Source: an uncultured Clostridia bacterium (GTDB lineage: Bacteria > Bacillota > Clostridia > Oscillospirales > Ruminococcaceae). Taken from it: a DNA stretch of 60,774 bases. This document shows, one piece after another, positions 27,625-35,834 of the stretch (positions are counted from its first letter, which is position 1; every line of letters starts with the position of its first letter). The notes below the pieces were generated by a model. That model worked only from the letters and a program-made list of their open reading frames with translations, was not told the origin of the DNA and did no database searches. The stretch covers positions 1 through 60,774 of the forward strand of contig CANRFB010000009.1 in NCBI GenBank assembly GCA_947629785.1, in the 5' to 3' direction. A program made the translations under genes and the position numbers.

Positions 27625-28125
27625 TTACCTTCCGTTAAGCGACATAGCTTTAGTAAGCATAGCCTTTACCGCGCTGACGGCGGAAATATTTGCTTCGTAG
27701 GAACGCTGAGCCGCCAGCAGGTCTATCTGTTCCTTGGTGTTGTCAACGTTGCTTTTATAAATGTAGCCGTCCTCGTCCGCAAGGGGATTGTCAGGGTCGT
27801 AAACGGGGATAAACGGCGCGTCGTCCTCGATAACGTCCGCAACCGCCACGCCCGCGGATTTGAACTTGTTAATATGTCCCAGATAGTAAACGCCGTGATA
27901 GTGTTTCCTGCCGTCGGGACGTTCCGAAATCGTTGCATACTGGTCAAGAACGTCGGAAAACTTTTTCTTTTCCGTGAAAACGGTAAGCTGTCTGCAATAG
28001 GGATCGCCGTCAGGGGAAGTGTTATAGGTTTCCTGATTGGCGATATTCTGGGAAATAATATCCATACGGAGCCTTTGTGCCGAAAGCGCCGAGCCTCCTA
28101 TATCAAGCGAACTCAAAAAAGACAT
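27625..28125 (-). CDS. flgC: Proximal rod protein FlgC
   Basis: FlgC, 166 aa. The N-terminal rod signature is LRMDIISQNIANQETYNTSP. The C-terminal helix reads NVDNTKEQIDLLAAQRSYEA with SAVKAMLTKAMSL. It assembles with FlgB, FlgF and FliE into the proximal rod. The 29-base gap to flgB and an AAAGGA ribosome site fit tight co-transcription. Confidence 0.94.
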   Translation of the reverse strand: MSFLSSLDIGGSALSAQRLRMDIISQNIANQETYNTSPDGDPYCRQLTVFTEKKKFSDVLDQYATISERPDGRKHYHGVYYLGHINKFKSAGVAVADVIEDDAPFIPVYDPDNPLADEDGYIYKSNVDNTKEQIDLLAAQRSYEANISAVSAVKAMLTKAMSLNGR

Positions 28126-28153
28126 AATGACCGTCCTTTCACAAAGTTATCGG

Positions 28154-28567
28154 TTAATTCTTGGAAACGGCAAGCCGTATCATGCTGTATCTGCTGTTCA
28201 TGTAGTCCATAAGCGCGCTGTACTGATACTGAGCGTCCGCAAGGGCGAGCTGTTCCTTTTCCATATCGACGTTGTTGCCGTCAAGGATCTGGTTCGTATC
28301 GGTCTCGTATGTAGTTACCACCGAAAGTTTCAGCGGTTCGTTCAGGGATCTTCCGTAAACGTCCTTATCGTGGCACTCGTGGTTGATCCATTCGTGATAC
28401 TTGCACTTGCATTTTTCTTCAAGTATAAGCCCAAACTCCACGGTTTTCGCCTTGAAATCGGGGGTATCAGCGTTAGCTATATTATGGCTTATAATGCGCT
28501 GTTTGTACCAAGTAGCGTCCAGACCCTGCTCGGCAAGGTTCATGGTCGTGCTGTCGAAAAGGCCCAT
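28154..28567 (-). CDS. flgB: Proximal rod protein FlgB
   Basis: FlgB, 137 aa, the first gene of the fla/che operon. The rod motif is seen in WYKQRIISHNIANADTPDFK, followed by a long loop with the run KCKCKYHEW, and the C-terminal helix NNVDMEKEQLALADAQYQY. The ATG at 28567 is used because GAAAGGA lies 9 bases upstream; the alternative ATG at 28585 would precede the ribosome site. Confidence 0.93.
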   Translation of the reverse strand: MGLFDSTTMNLAEQGLDATWYKQRIISHNIANADTPDFKAKTVEFGLILEEKCKCKYHEWINHECHDKDVYGRSLNEPLKLSVVTTYETDTNQILDGNNVDMEKEQLALADAQYQYSALMDYMNSRYSMIRLAVSKN

Positions 28568-28591
28568 ATTTACCGTTCCTTTCATGGTATA

Positions 28592-28620
28592 ATATTACAC
28601 ACAGTATATTTTTCTGTAAA
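28592..28620 (-). promoter_or_regulatory. Putative promoter of the fla/che operon
   Basis: On the minus strand TTTACA (28615-28620) and TAATAT (28592-28597) are separated by 17 bases, with transcription starting roughly 15-20 bases before the flgB ATG. This would be a vegetative promoter. No convincing sigma-28-type promoter was found here. Bases 28621-28782 are AT-rich with nothing else recognised beyond a small GGGG/CCCC inverted repeat at 28636-28651. Confidence 0.45.
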
Positions 28621-28782
28621 ATTTCCAATGTTCAAAGGGGCGCAATGACCCCGCAAGAGGCATTTATTCACTATTAAGTATATCACTGTCGCAAAAAAAT
28701 TACAAGAGTTTATCAAAAATTAATCTCGTAAACATAGTAAAAATTTTTACGGTAATTCTATTAATTTTTCCTAAACATCACA

Positions 28783-28832
28783 AAAAAGCACGCGCACATA
28801 CAAACTTTTGCTGTATTATGCGCATGCTTTTT
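28783..28832. terminator. Bidirectional intrinsic terminator upstream of flgB
   Basis: Arms AAAAAGCACGCGCA and TGCGCATGCTTTTT pair over 14 bases with one G-T-type mismatch, enclosing a 22-base loop. T runs follow on both strands. It ends transcription arriving from the DUF975 gene and isolates the flagellar operon. Bases 28833-28953, between this and the repeat, hold no gene that I can see. Confidence 0.75.
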
Positions 28833-28953
28833 GTTGGTTTTGCACAAATATGTAAATAATTGTAAGGAATATTATGGAATTTTAAAGCGTATACATCAAG
28901 GACTACCTACAACAAATTTATACTATAAGTTTATTTTTGAAGCGGAGACGTTA

Positions 28954-29195
28954 TAATGCGTAATGCGTAATTGGAGAGTTGAGAGTTAAGAGTTAAGAGT
29001 TGAGAGCAGGCTGAGCCTTGCATCAGAGTTGAGAGTTTAGAGTTGAGAGTTGAGATAAAATTTTCAACTTTGTACTCCTGAATTAAAGAAAACAGTAAAA
29101 TCTTAACGATTTACTCCCGAAGCACAATAAGCGGAGAAAAGAACAAAGACAGTTTATGTCAACATCTTAACTCTTAACTCTCCACTCTCAACTCT
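28954..29195 (+). repeat. Intergenic repeat element, copy F (rearranged)
   Basis: The left end has AATGCGTAATGCGTAATT heptads, then GAGAGTTGAGAGTTAAGAG heptads, then GCAGGCTGAGCCTTGCATC. Its hairpin arms are imperfect in this copy. A second heptad tract and a unique 90-base middle follow. The right end TTATGTCAACATCTTAACTC is the reverse complement of part of copy A, so halves have been exchanged between copies. The stop codon of the DUF975 gene lies in its last heptads. Confidence 0.75.
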
Positions 29196-29934
29196 GAAGT
29201 AAGGCTTCAGCTTTGCCGTTAGAAATTGCTTCCGCTTTTATCTCTTCATAGGCGAAAGCCATCGCCGCGTAATAATAGGGAAAAACGTAAATTATTCCCA
29301 GAATGTTGTATGTAAGCGCCGAAAGCAGGAACCAGCCAAGAAAAGTCAGCTGCAAATAAAGCAGATCGGCTTTGTGTCCGTCCATCATCTTCTGACTGAG
29401 CCTTAACGCTTCCGCCGCGGGAATGTCGGGGTATTCCGCCTTGATAAACACCGCCTGCGAATAGCTGTAATACTTCACTATCCCCGGGATCACAAACAGC
29501 AATCCCCACAGCGAAGTATAAAGCACTACAAGCGAAGTTACCCCAAAACTGCCTATTATCCTGCTTTTCCCGAATACGCGGAAAATTTCCCACAAGGACG
29601 TCTTTTCATAAATTGACATTCTGTACCAGTTCTGCACGCCCATAAACAGCACTAACAGCGCTGCAAGCAGAACTGCGTAAAGAATTACCATAAATAAACC
29701 GCCAAGAGCTGTCACGACAGCCGCGCCCCGTGCTTCGCTCTGCACAGTGCCTATTAAAGTCACAATGGAAATGCCCATTATTATCACAAGCAGGACATAA
29801 ATTATAATTCCGGACAGGAACGTCGCACCGATGTATATAAGATTCGCCAGTATTGACGTACCCGTATTCAATTTATAGAACGTTTTCGCGTTGCTTTTTA
29901 TTCTTCCGTGATCATAACCCAAGTCGTTTTTCAC
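29188..29934 (-). CDS. DUF975 family integral membrane protein
   Basis: Polytopic membrane protein of 248 aa with about five or six hydrophobic segments. The DUF975 pattern is visible: an N-terminal RIKSNAKTFYKLN, GLLFVIPGIVKYYSYSQAVF, then LRLSQKMMDGHKADLLYLQL and FLGWFLLSALT near the end. Function is unknown. The GTG at 29934 has no good ribosome site; a TTG at 29922, 9 bases after GGGGTG, is an alternative. The C-terminal codons CAG AGT TGA come from the repeat, so the stop is supplied by repeat copy F. Confidence 0.8.
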   Translation of the reverse strand: MKNDLGYDHGRIKSNAKTFYKLNTGTSILANLIYIGATFLSGIIIYVLLVIIMGISIVTLIGTVQSEARGAAVVTALGGLFMVILYAVLLAALLVLFMGVQNWYRMSIYEKTSLWEIFRVFGKSRIIGSFGVTSLVVLYTSLWGLLFVIPGIVKYYSYSQAVFIKAEYPDIPAAEALRLSQKMMDGHKADLLYLQLTFLGWFLLSALTYNILGIIYVFPYYYAAMAFAYEEIKAEAISNGKAEALLQS

Positions 29935-30004
29935 CCCATATTAGCAAAGGCTTGCCCTATGCCCTTTATTTTAATAATGAATATTCAATTTGCATTAAAG
30001 TTTT

Positions 30005-30199
30005 GAGAGTTGAGAGGCAGGCTGAGCCTGCACCCTTTCAGGCAAAGTTTTGTGATTTTCAAGTTAATACCTGCCGTGAGGTAAAACAAAGCTAAATCTA
30101 CAAAAACATTATGAGTAGGGATTATAAGCGTTACTGCAATATCTTAACTCTCAACTCTCAACTCTTAACTCTGAGGCAGGCTCAGCCTTGTCAGCCTTG
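30005..30199 (+). repeat. Intergenic repeat element, copy B
   Basis: Full-length element between the DUF975 gene and argF. The left end GAGAGTTGAGAG leads into GCAGGCTGAGCCTGCACCC and TCAGGCAAAG. The second hairpin is a perfect TACCT-GCCGTG-AGGTA. The right end is ATATCTTAACTCTCAACTC heptads, followed by an extra inverted core fragment (GGCTCAGCCTTGTCAGCC). That fragment overlaps the last three codons of argF. Confidence 0.85.
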
Positions 30200-31096
30200 C
30201 ATCAATTTAACCATAACTGCCTTTTGCGCATGGAGGCGGTTCTCAGCTTCCTCGAAGATCTCGTTTGCGTGCGCCTCGAATACCTTTTCGGTTATCTCTT
30301 CCTCGCGGTGGGCGGGCAGACAGTGCTGGACCATGGCGTCGGATTTCGCCGCGGACATTACCTCGTCATTTACCTGATAGCCTTGGAACGCTTTGCGGCG
30401 TTTCTCCGCTTCGCCCTCCTGTCCCATGGACGCCCATACGTCCGTAATTACAACGTCCGCGTTCTCCGCGGCTTTTACGGGCGAATCGGTCAGTTCAAAG
30501 CAGTCAAAATCCTTTGCAAAATCCAGTACGCGCTTATCGGGGTGGTAGCCCTCGGGACAAGCAACGGAAACGGACATTCCCGATTTCAGACCGCCGACTA
30601 TAAGCGAATTTGCCATGTTGTTTCCGTCGCCGATAAAGCACATTTTCAAGCCGTCAAACTGCCCCTTGAATTCGCGGATAGTCATAAGGTCCGCAAGCAC
30701 CTGACAGGGGTGGCAGAAATCCGTAAGCCCGTTTATTACGGGAATTCCGCCGAATTCCGCCAGATCCTCAACTTCTTTCTGCTCAAAAGTGCGGATCATT
30801 ATCCCGTCAATGTAGCGGGAAAGCACACGGGCGGTGTCCTGAACGGGTTCGCCCCGTCCTATCTGCAAGTCGGAAGCGGACAGGAACAGCGGGTGTCCTC
30901 CAAGCTGATACATACCCGTTTCAAAGGAAACCCTTGTACGGGTGGAAGCTTTCTGGAATATCATTCCCAAGGACTTGCCCTGAAGATGTGGGTGGGGAAT
31001 GTTGTGTTTCAGTTCGTATTTGAGCTGATCCGCAAGATTAAGTATCTCAATTATTTCCTCTTTGGATAAGTCAAGCATTTTAAGAAGATGTTTCAT
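30191..31096 (-). CDS. argF: Ornithine carbamoyltransferase ArgF
   Basis: Converts ornithine and carbamoyl phosphate to citrulline in arginine synthesis; 301 aa, the normal length. Carbamoyl-phosphate loop STRTRVSFETGMYQLGG, the HPCQVLADLMT motif and the ornithine-binding HCLPAHR motif are all present. It is the last gene of an argD-hydrolase-argF unit (18-base gap). The final codons (ATG CAA GGC TGA) overlap an intergenic repeat core, which supplies the stop codon. Confidence 0.96.
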   Translation of the reverse strand: MKHLLKMLDLSKEEIIEILNLADQLKYELKHNIPHPHLQGKSLGMIFQKASTRTRVSFETGMYQLGGHPLFLSASDLQIGRGEPVQDTARVLSRYIDGIMIRTFEQKEVEDLAEFGGIPVINGLTDFCHPCQVLADLMTIREFKGQFDGLKMCFIGDGNNMANSLIVGGLKSGMSVSVACPEGYHPDKRVLDFAKDFDCFELTDSPVKAAENADVVITDVWASMGQEGEAEKRRKAFQGYQVNDEVMSAAKSDAMVQHCLPAHREEEITEKVFEAHANEIFEEAENRLHAQKAVMVKLMQG

Positions 31097-31114
31097 AGTA
31101 AAATTTTCCTTTCA

Positions 31115-31843
31115 TCAGTTTATTTTCTGTATAAATTCCTCAATCGTCTTATTGAGTCGGGAGGCGAATTTATAGGGGATATTGTGACCCGCGCCGTCCC
31201 ACATATCATAAGCGCAGTGTGGATTTCTCTGGGAAAGCATACGGGTGGATTTCCGCATATCGGTGGTCTCTTTCATGCCGCAAAGGGCAAGCATGGGAAC
31301 GTCAATTTCCGAATATTCAGGGAAATTTTCAAGAACGATGCCGTTATCCACAGCCGCAAGAATGGATTTCATGCTGACGTTCTTGCAGTATTCCTTGTGT
31401 TCCTGACGTTCTTCCTTGTTAAGTCCCACGGAAATGCTTATTGCGCCGCTGCGCATGGTCTTTTCGTTGTCCGACTGTTGGCGCATAAGTTTTTCAACTT
31501 CGCCCATGTCTTTAATAAGCCACGCGCTTATCATTATAACGCCTTTGAACAGTTCGGGGTATTTGCATACAAGCGGAACACACAGCTGCGCCCCAAGTGA
31601 AAATCCCACAAGCGTAACTTTTACGCCGAGGCTTTTAACCAGTTCGGCAACCTGTTCAACAGCCAAGTCAGCCGAAAATGTGCAGTCGCAGTTTCTGCCG
31701 AAGCCGGGCAGGTGAGGAACTATTACCTGATACTTTTTCGCAAATATCGGCGTCTGTTTTGAAAAGCAGTGAACAAAATTCATGCCGTGGAGAAATACGA
31801 TAATATTATCGTCATTTTCCCCGTATTTTTCATAATACATCAT
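31115..31843 (-). CDS. Alpha/beta hydrolase fold protein
   Basis: Cytoplasmic alpha/beta hydrolase, 242 aa. The oxyanion region IVFLHGMNFVHCF, nucleophile elbow VGFSLGAQL (Ser of G-x-S-x-G) and a C-terminal GAGHNIPYKF histidine are visible. The substrate is unknown. It overlaps argD by 4 bases (ATGA) and precedes argF by 18, so it is translated with arginine enzymes. Whether it acts in that pathway or is a passenger is open. Confidence 0.85.
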   Translation of the reverse strand: MMYYEKYGENDDNIIVFLHGMNFVHCFSKQTPIFAKKYQVIVPHLPGFGRNCDCTFSADLAVEQVAELVKSLGVKVTLVGFSLGAQLCVPLVCKYPELFKGVIMISAWLIKDMGEVEKLMRQQSDNEKTMRSGAISISVGLNKEERQEHKEYCKNVSMKSILAAVDNGIVLENFPEYSEIDVPMLALCGMKETTDMRKSTRMLSQRNPHCAYDMWDGAGHNIPYKFASRLNKTIEEFIQKIN

Positions 31844-33009
31844 TCAAGTGTCCTCCTGATAATATCAAGTCCCTTGTCTATCTCATCGTATGTAACGTTC
31901 AGCGGCGGCAGAAGCCGCAGTTTCGTTTTTGCCGTAAGCGTCAGAAGCCCCATGTCAAGACAGGCTTTGCAGACATCTGCGGCGTTCTTTGTTTTCAGGC
32001 GGATACCTATCATCAGTCCCATTCCGTCAACGCCGTCAACTTCGGGAATTTCAAGGAGCTTTTTCCTGAAATATTCGCCCTTTGCCTTTACCTCGTCAAG
32101 GAATTTTTTCCCGGAAACCTTGTTTACCACTGCAAGACCGCCCGCGCAGGCGAGGAGATTTCCTCCGAATGTTGAACCGTGAGTTCCGGGAGTGAGAACG
32201 TCCGCGCACTTTCCGCCCGCAAGACATATCCCCACGGGAACGCCGCCCGCAATGCCTTTTGCAAGGGTGGTAATATCAGGTTTCACGCCGTACAGCTTTG
32301 AAGTGAGGAATTCTCCCGTTCTGCCCGCGCCTGTCTGGACTTCGTCGGCAATTGCGAGAATATCCTTTTCGGCGCAGATCCTGAAAATTTCGTCCACGAA
32401 ATCCTTATTCAAGGGCATTACGCCGCCCTCGCCCTGTATGAACTCGAACATTATTCCGCAGACTGTATCGTCAACTTTATTCCGCAGGTCCTCTATATTG
32501 TTTGCTTCAACATTTACAAAGCCCTCAAGGAACGGGAAGAAATAGTTATGGAAAACGTCCTGACCCGTTGCGGAAAGGGTTGCCATAGTTCTGCCGTGGA
32601 AGCTGTTCACAAGGGTTATTATATTATAGCGTTCTGAGTCTTTTCCGTACTTGTCGAAAGAATATTTCCTTGCAATTTTAATTGCGCACTCGTTAGCTTC
32701 CGCGCCGCTGTTCCCGAAAAACATCTTTTCATAGCCTGTTACTTCGGAAATTTTCGCGGCAAAATCCGCTTGTATTTTTGTGTAATAATAGTTTGAAGTG
32801 TGCTGTATGGCTCTTGCCTGTTTGCAGACCGCATCCGCCCAGTCCTCGTCGCAGTAGCCGAGGGAATTTACGCCGATACCGCTTCCGAAATCAATATATT
32901 TCTTTCCGTTCTCGTCTGTAGCGGTGCGGTTTTCGCCGCTTTCCAGAACCAGCGGATAACGCCCGTATGAACCCATAACGTGCTTATTAAATTCTTCTAT
33001 TGTACTCAT
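31840..33009 (-). CDS. argD: Acetylornithine aminotransferase ArgD
   Basis: PLP-dependent transaminase, 389 aa, making N-acetylornithine from its semialdehyde. Class III signature IADEVQTGAGRTG, the PLP lysine in TTLAKGIAGG, and FGNSGAEANECAIK for phosphate binding are present. GAAAGGAAAG precedes the ATG. Upstream, across repeat copy C, is a lipase-like gene and then argB. Confidence 0.95.
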   Translation of the reverse strand: MSTIEEFNKHVMGSYGRYPLVLESGENRTATDENGKKYIDFGSGIGVNSLGYCDEDWADAVCKQARAIQHTSNYYYTKIQADFAAKISEVTGYEKMFFGNSGAEANECAIKIARKYSFDKYGKDSERYNIITLVNSFHGRTMATLSATGQDVFHNYFFPFLEGFVNVEANNIEDLRNKVDDTVCGIMFEFIQGEGGVMPLNKDFVDEIFRICAEKDILAIADEVQTGAGRTGEFLTSKLYGVKPDITTLAKGIAGGVPVGICLAGGKCADVLTPGTHGSTFGGNLLACAGGLAVVNKVSGKKFLDEVKAKGEYFRKKLLEIPEVDGVDGMGLMIGIRLKTKNAADVCKACLDMGLLTLTAKTKLRLLPPLNVTYDEIDKGLDIIRRTLE

Positions 33010-33026
33010 AAAAATCTTTCCTTTCT

Positions 33027-33231
33027 TTAAGAGTTGAGAGCAGGCTGAGCCTGCACCCAGTCAGGCAAAGTTTAGTGATTCCTAACTTAATACCTGCCGT
33101 GAGATAAAGTAAAGTTAAATCTGCAAAAGTATTGATAATTGGAATATAAGCGTTTCTGCAATATCTTAACTCTCAACTCTCAACTCTCAACTCTTAACTC
33201 TTTAATTACGCATTACGAATTACGCATTATT
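33027..33231 (+). repeat. Intergenic repeat element, copy C (best full-length example)
   Basis: Starts with TTAAGAGTTGAGAG, then GCAGGCTGAGCCTGCACCC. A conserved middle (TACCTGCCGTGAGATAAAG, then GTTAAATCTGC, then AATATAAGCGTTTCTGCAAT) leads to CTCTCAACTC heptads that include the inverted CTCTCAACTCTTAA end. The second heptad module ATTACGC-ATTACGA-ATTACGC-ATTA lies at 33204-33229. The lipase-like gene's TAA stop is at its right edge. Confidence 0.88.
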
Positions 33232-34688
33232 TAAAATCCCATTTCTTTAAGTTCCGAAGCAATTTTAACGTATTCCTCGCGGGGGTCAAAGCCTTTGTAA
33301 TCCTCGCGTTTCAGGTCGATGGTGTCGCCGTGGGAAATTCCCCGTATGTGCTTTGTTTCAAATACCCCGCGGAAATTTCCCCATTTTGCTGATTCCACAG
33401 TCACAAGCCCGTCATTTGCACCGTACTTGCGGAGGATAAGATTCGTAAACCCAAGCAGATTGAAGCTGAACGGATATTTCATCACCGAAGCGTAACTCTG
33501 ATAATATACCTTGTCCGAATCGGGTACTTTCGCATTGAATTTCTCCGTAAACTCGCAGCTAAGCTGATGCGCTAACGTGTAGAAATCGGGAGTATTATCC
33601 CCGAACCCCATGAACCGCTTATCCATGAAATCGGAAACTTTCCTGTAAATACTGTCGGGAATGGCGTTTGCTTCGTCCGATAATTGGGAACCGTGGTGCG
33701 GCGTTCCCACAGTGGTGAGAGAAGCCACACTGTCCGCCATTCCGAGCTTTGTAATTGCATAACGCGAGTCCAGTCCGCCTTTTGAATGTGCGATTATATT
33801 CACTTTCTCGCAGCCCGTTTCGGCTTTTATTTCGAGAATTTTATTCTTTATCAGTTCGGAATTTGTGGTAATGGTTGCGCAGGCTTCCTGATGCCCGTAA
33901 TAAATTTTCGCGCCGTTTTTAATGAGTTCTTTGGGAATGCGTCCCCAGTAATTGAAATATTTCCAGTCGCGGAAACCCATTCCGTGAACGAGAAGTATTG
34001 GATATTTCGTGGCGCATATCTGCGATTCCGCCCGCTGAACATCACAGGCGGCGCGGGTAGTTTCGTAATCGTATTCAGCTTTTGCCGAACGGTATAAACC
34101 TATCAGCGCAAATATCCCCACTATCGGTACAGGCAGCAGGAAAAACGCAAGAACACGCTTCACAATTCCCAATCGTCTGCACAAAACCATTATGCGGACA
34201 ATTCCGTTAAAGCCGTAACCGAAAATTATCAGCCCCGCAATAACAGCATCGGGTATCCAGTAACTTTTCGGCAGCCCCCAGAAGTTATTCTTTATGGCGA
34301 AAATATAGAAAATCGTCTGGAACACAAGTGAAATTGCCGTGTATTTCAGCAGATATTTTCCGCCGTACATCGCCCTTATGCGGATATTTACTTCCGACTT
34401 GTCGAATTTTGTCTTGTAGGGTTTTACCGCAAGCCGTATCAGCCAATAAAGGGAAAACAACACGGCAGGCGCGGCGTTTAATGCCAGATTTACATACCCT
34501 AAGAATGCAGAACCCAGAATTTCAACATCTGCAAAATTTTCAGGCAGAAGAAACAATCTTACAATAAGGTAAATATGGGGAATTACCGTCATTCCGAGGA
34601 GTTTTCCCACAGTGCCCGCCAGCGGGAACTTGTCGAAAACGTCCAGAACTATTATTGCCGCAAAAATCAGCGTCATAAATATAAACAT
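33231..34688 (-). CDS. Membrane-anchored lipase/esterase-like protein
   Basis: Protein of 485 aa. About six hydrophobic segments fill residues 1-200. A C-terminal alpha/beta hydrolase domain follows, with YPILLVHGMGFRDWKY, the nucleophile motif IIAHSKGGLDSR, TVGTPHHGSQ typical of triacylglycerol lipases, an aspartate in GANDGLV and a histidine in GISHGD. It probably acts on membrane lipids or esters at the membrane; the side is not clear. It lies 23 bases after argB in the same direction, inside the arginine cluster, with no obvious pathway link. Confidence 0.8.
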   Translation of the reverse strand: MFIFMTLIFAAIIVLDVFDKFPLAGTVGKLLGMTVIPHIYLIVRLFLLPENFADVEILGSAFLGYVNLALNAAPAVLFSLYWLIRLAVKPYKTKFDKSEVNIRIRAMYGGKYLLKYTAISLVFQTIFYIFAIKNNFWGLPKSYWIPDAVIAGLIIFGYGFNGIVRIMVLCRRLGIVKRVLAFFLLPVPIVGIFALIGLYRSAKAEYDYETTRAACDVQRAESQICATKYPILLVHGMGFRDWKYFNYWGRIPKELIKNGAKIYYGHQEACATITTNSELIKNKILEIKAETGCEKVNIIAHSKGGLDSRYAITKLGMADSVASLTTVGTPHHGSQLSDEANAIPDSIYRKVSDFMDKRFMGFGDNTPDFYTLAHQLSCEFTEKFNAKVPDSDKVYYQSYASVMKYPFSFNLLGFTNLILRKYGANDGLVTVESAKWGNFRGVFETKHIRGISHGDTIDLKREDYKGFDPREEYVKIASELKEMGF

Positions 34689-34711
34689 TCCCCATTACCC
34701 CTCTTTTATAA

Positions 34712-35578
34712 TTAAATAAATTGCGTGCCAATTCCCTCGTTTGAAAGAAGTTCGATAAGTATCGAATGGGGAACTCTGCCGTCTATGATACAAGTCTTTT
34801 TAACGCCCCGTCTGACAGCTTCGACGCAGCAGTCTATCTTCGGTATCATTCCGCCCGAAATTATCCCCTGACGTTTCATGAACGGAACTTCGCTGACCTG
34901 AACGGTATTTATAAGCGTTCCGTCGTCGTCCTTGTCTTTCAGCAAACCTACAATATCCGTCATAAGAATGAGATTCTCCGCGCGGAGTTCCGCGGCAATT
35001 CTTGCTGCCGCAGTATCGGCGTTGATATTGTAAGTCTGACCGTTTTCGTCGCAAGCCACCGTTGCAATTACGGGAACATATCCTCTGTCGAGGGCATCGG
35101 TTATAGGAGTTGTGTTGACGTTTTCAATTTCGCCCACAAACCCTAAATCGGGGTCGCTCTGCATTTTTGAAGCTGTTATCATCTGTCCGTCAATGCCGCA
35201 CATTCCCAGCGCCTTGCCCTTATGCCTTGTAAGGTGTGAAACAAGTTCCTTGTTTACCTTGCCCGCAAGAACCATTTTCACAATATCCACAGTGGCTTCA
35301 TCGGTGTAGCGCAGACCGTTAATGAACTTGCTTTCAATGCCCACTCTTTTCAGCATATCGTTTATTTCGGGACCGCCGCCGTGAACAAGCACTACTTTCA
35401 CGCCGACCAAGGAAAGCAGGACAATATCGCTCATAACGGCATTTTTCAGTTCCTCGTTTGTCATGGCGTTCCCGCCGTACTTTACAACGACTATTTTGCC
35501 GTTATATCTTTGTATGTACGGAAGCGCGTCTATAAGAATTTTAGAACGTATTTCATTTGAAATTTTTATCTCGCCCAT
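34712..35578 (-). CDS. argB: Acetylglutamate kinase ArgB
   Basis: Phosphorylates N-acetylglutamate; 288 aa. Amino-acid kinase motifs are seen: KIVVVKYGGNAM, VLVHGGGPEIN, and NINADTAAARIAAEL. GAGG lies 11 bases before the ATG at 35578; a TTG three codons upstream is less likely. It follows argJ across repeat copy D. Residues that would show arginine feedback inhibition were not assessed. Confidence 0.95.
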   Translation of the reverse strand: MGEIKISNEIRSKILIDALPYIQRYNGKIVVVKYGGNAMTNEELKNAVMSDIVLLSLVGVKVVLVHGGGPEINDMLKRVGIESKFINGLRYTDEATVDIVKMVLAGKVNKELVSHLTRHKGKALGMCGIDGQMITASKMQSDPDLGFVGEIENVNTTPITDALDRGYVPVIATVACDENGQTYNINADTAAARIAAELRAENLILMTDIVGLLKDKDDDGTLINTVQVSEVPFMKRQGIISGGMIPKIDCCVEAVRRGVKKTCIIDGRVPHSILIELLSNEGIGTQFI

Positions 35579-35613
35579 TTTAATCAAAACCTCTTTAAAT
35601 TTAGTTTAATAAC

Positions 35614-35834
35614 TTAAGAGTTGAGAGCAGGCTGAGCCTGCACCCTTTCAGGCATTATTTAGTAATTTCCCGCTTAAATATACCGTGAGGCAAGGTAAGG
35701 CAGAATCTGCAAATAAAAATTTCCCACCCATATAGGCAAAAATTTTTATAGAACCAGCCTTACTTCATGCACGATGGGTACATACCTGTTTTTAACAAAA
35801 TAAAGCCTGAATGGGTCAAGGCTCAGCCTTGTCA
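35614..35834 (+). repeat. Intergenic repeat element, copy D (two cores head to head)
   Basis: Left core: TTAAGAGTTGAGAG, GCAGGCTGAGCCTGCACCC, TCAGGCATTATTTAG. The right part is a second core on the opposite strand, reading CAAGGCTGAGCCTTGACCC, then TCAGGCTTTATTTTGTTA. Its hairpin arms differ from the left core but still pair perfectly. The argJ stop codon TGA (35832-35834) lies in the inverted core. Confidence 0.85.

Noticed and set aside
28586-28782. Riboswitch in the flgB leader
   Set aside because: Looked for c-di-GMP-type conserved blocks; none seen. Only AT-rich sequence and a weak inverted repeat.
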